Shown: positions 21,216-21,616 of the stretch, piece after piece
How the letters are laid out: every line of letters starts with the position of its first letter
How positions within the stretch are numbered: the first letter of the stretch is position 1
Notes under the pieces: model-generated
Databases searched by the model: none
Seen by the model: only the letters and a program-made list of their open reading frames with translations
What the model was told of the DNA's origin: nothing
From: Auxenochlorella pyrenoidosa
Lineage: Eukaryota; Chlorophyta; Trebouxiophyceae; Chlorellales; Chlorellaceae
Assembly: GCA_001430745.1 (NCBI GenBank)
Contig: KQ482061.1
Location: 1,658,201 to 1,679,816, forward strand
Direction: 5' to 3'
Length of the DNA: 21,616 nucleotides
Position numbers and translations under genes: made by a program

Positions 21216-21616
21216 ATGGCCGCCGCCGAGGCCAAAGCGGCCACTCCAGCGGCCCCCTCGCAGCACAAAAAGCCGCCGCTGTTCTGGCAAAATCCCATCA
21301 GGTGCGGTGGTGTGGCGTTGGACAGAACTTCGCTGCTGCCGCCGCCGCTGCCGCTGTCGTCCTTCTAAGCTTGTTGGAGGCTCCGGAACGCGTGTTTGTC
21401 ATTCCCTGCCTGCCAGTGTTACCGGCCTTGCTTGCACACTCCGGTGCGGCCTGGAATGCGCAGGCAGTGCGCCCGGTCCTGGAGAACCCCCCTGCCGTGC
21501 CGCCTTCCCCCTCCATGGTGCTGTGCGCACTAATTTGATTGTCCAGCCATGGCCTGCCAGCACGCTTCACTGCCGCACCCCAACCCTTGCGCCCACACTC
21601 GCGCCCCCCGCCCCCC
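21216..21616 (+). CDS. First exon of an unidentified gene (cut at right edge)
   Basis: ATG at 21216 opens MAAAEAKAATPAAPSQ, then KKPPLFWQNPIR, and reaches a strong donor ATCAG|GTGCGG at 21301/21302, phase 2, matching the donor style of the certain genes. The rest of the window (21302-21616) would be intron; no clear in-phase exon is seen there. The Ala-rich start followed by a basic and aromatic patch could suit an organellar or membrane subunit, but 28 residues are too few to name it. Confidence rests on composition and the donor. Confidence 0.42.

Noticed and set aside
1..21616. CRISPR arrays, insertion sequences, prophage or tRNA genes
   Set aside because: I saw no regularly spaced direct repeats, no transposase-like frames and no cloverleaf-type sequence by eye. 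Intron-rich eukaryotic genes account for most of the window.

Overview
This window looks like nuclear DNA from a GC-rich green alga, most likely a chlorellalean trebouxiophyte (Chlorella/Micractinium type; this placement is inference). The genes are broken into short exons by introns of about 115-280 bases. Most introns begin GTGCG, GTGGG or GTGAG and end in a pyrimidine run plus GCAG. Coding exons are very GC-rich, with many CAG/GCN repeats and Ala/Gln-rich linkers. The best hits are eukaryotic: RtcB-type RNA ligase, a NIPA Mg transporter and a P5B ATPase. No operons, IS elements, CRISPR arrays, rRNA or tRNA genes were seen.

Layout, left to right. (1) 1-947, minus: 5' part of an RtcB-type tRNA ligase gene, four exons, running off the left edge. 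(2) 1373-2055, plus: a doubtful small gene or gene fragments, divergent from RtcB. (3) 2493-5838, plus: six-exon gene for a Tudor/Agenet-like protein with a long Gln/Ala/Glu-rich tail. (4) 6510-9050, minus: nuclear-looking protein with basic patches, poly-Gln, a SANT/Myb-like helix set and a C-terminal forkhead-like winged-helix segment; two joints are unresolved. (5) 9688-12261, minus: complete NIPA-family (DUF803) Mg2+ transporter. (6) 13459-20305, plus: complete 18-exon P5B P-type ATPase (ATP13A2 class), 1,215 residues. (7) 21216 onward, plus: first exon of another gene, cut by the right edge.

The NIPA and P5B genes are divergent across about 1.2 kb and both encode membrane transporters of cationic substrates (Mg2+ and, by family, polyamines). 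The Tudor-like and SANT/winged-helix genes are convergent neighbours and both look like chromatin or DNA factors. RtcB acts in tRNA splicing and RNA repair. No single pathway links all of them.

The most unusual points are four GC-AG introns in three genes, each placed by reading frame and by alignment to conserved family sequence; a 26-base micro-exon inside the Tudor-like fold; and a forkhead-like winged helix joined to a SANT-like domain. I did not find a multi-gene system that I could call new with confidence.
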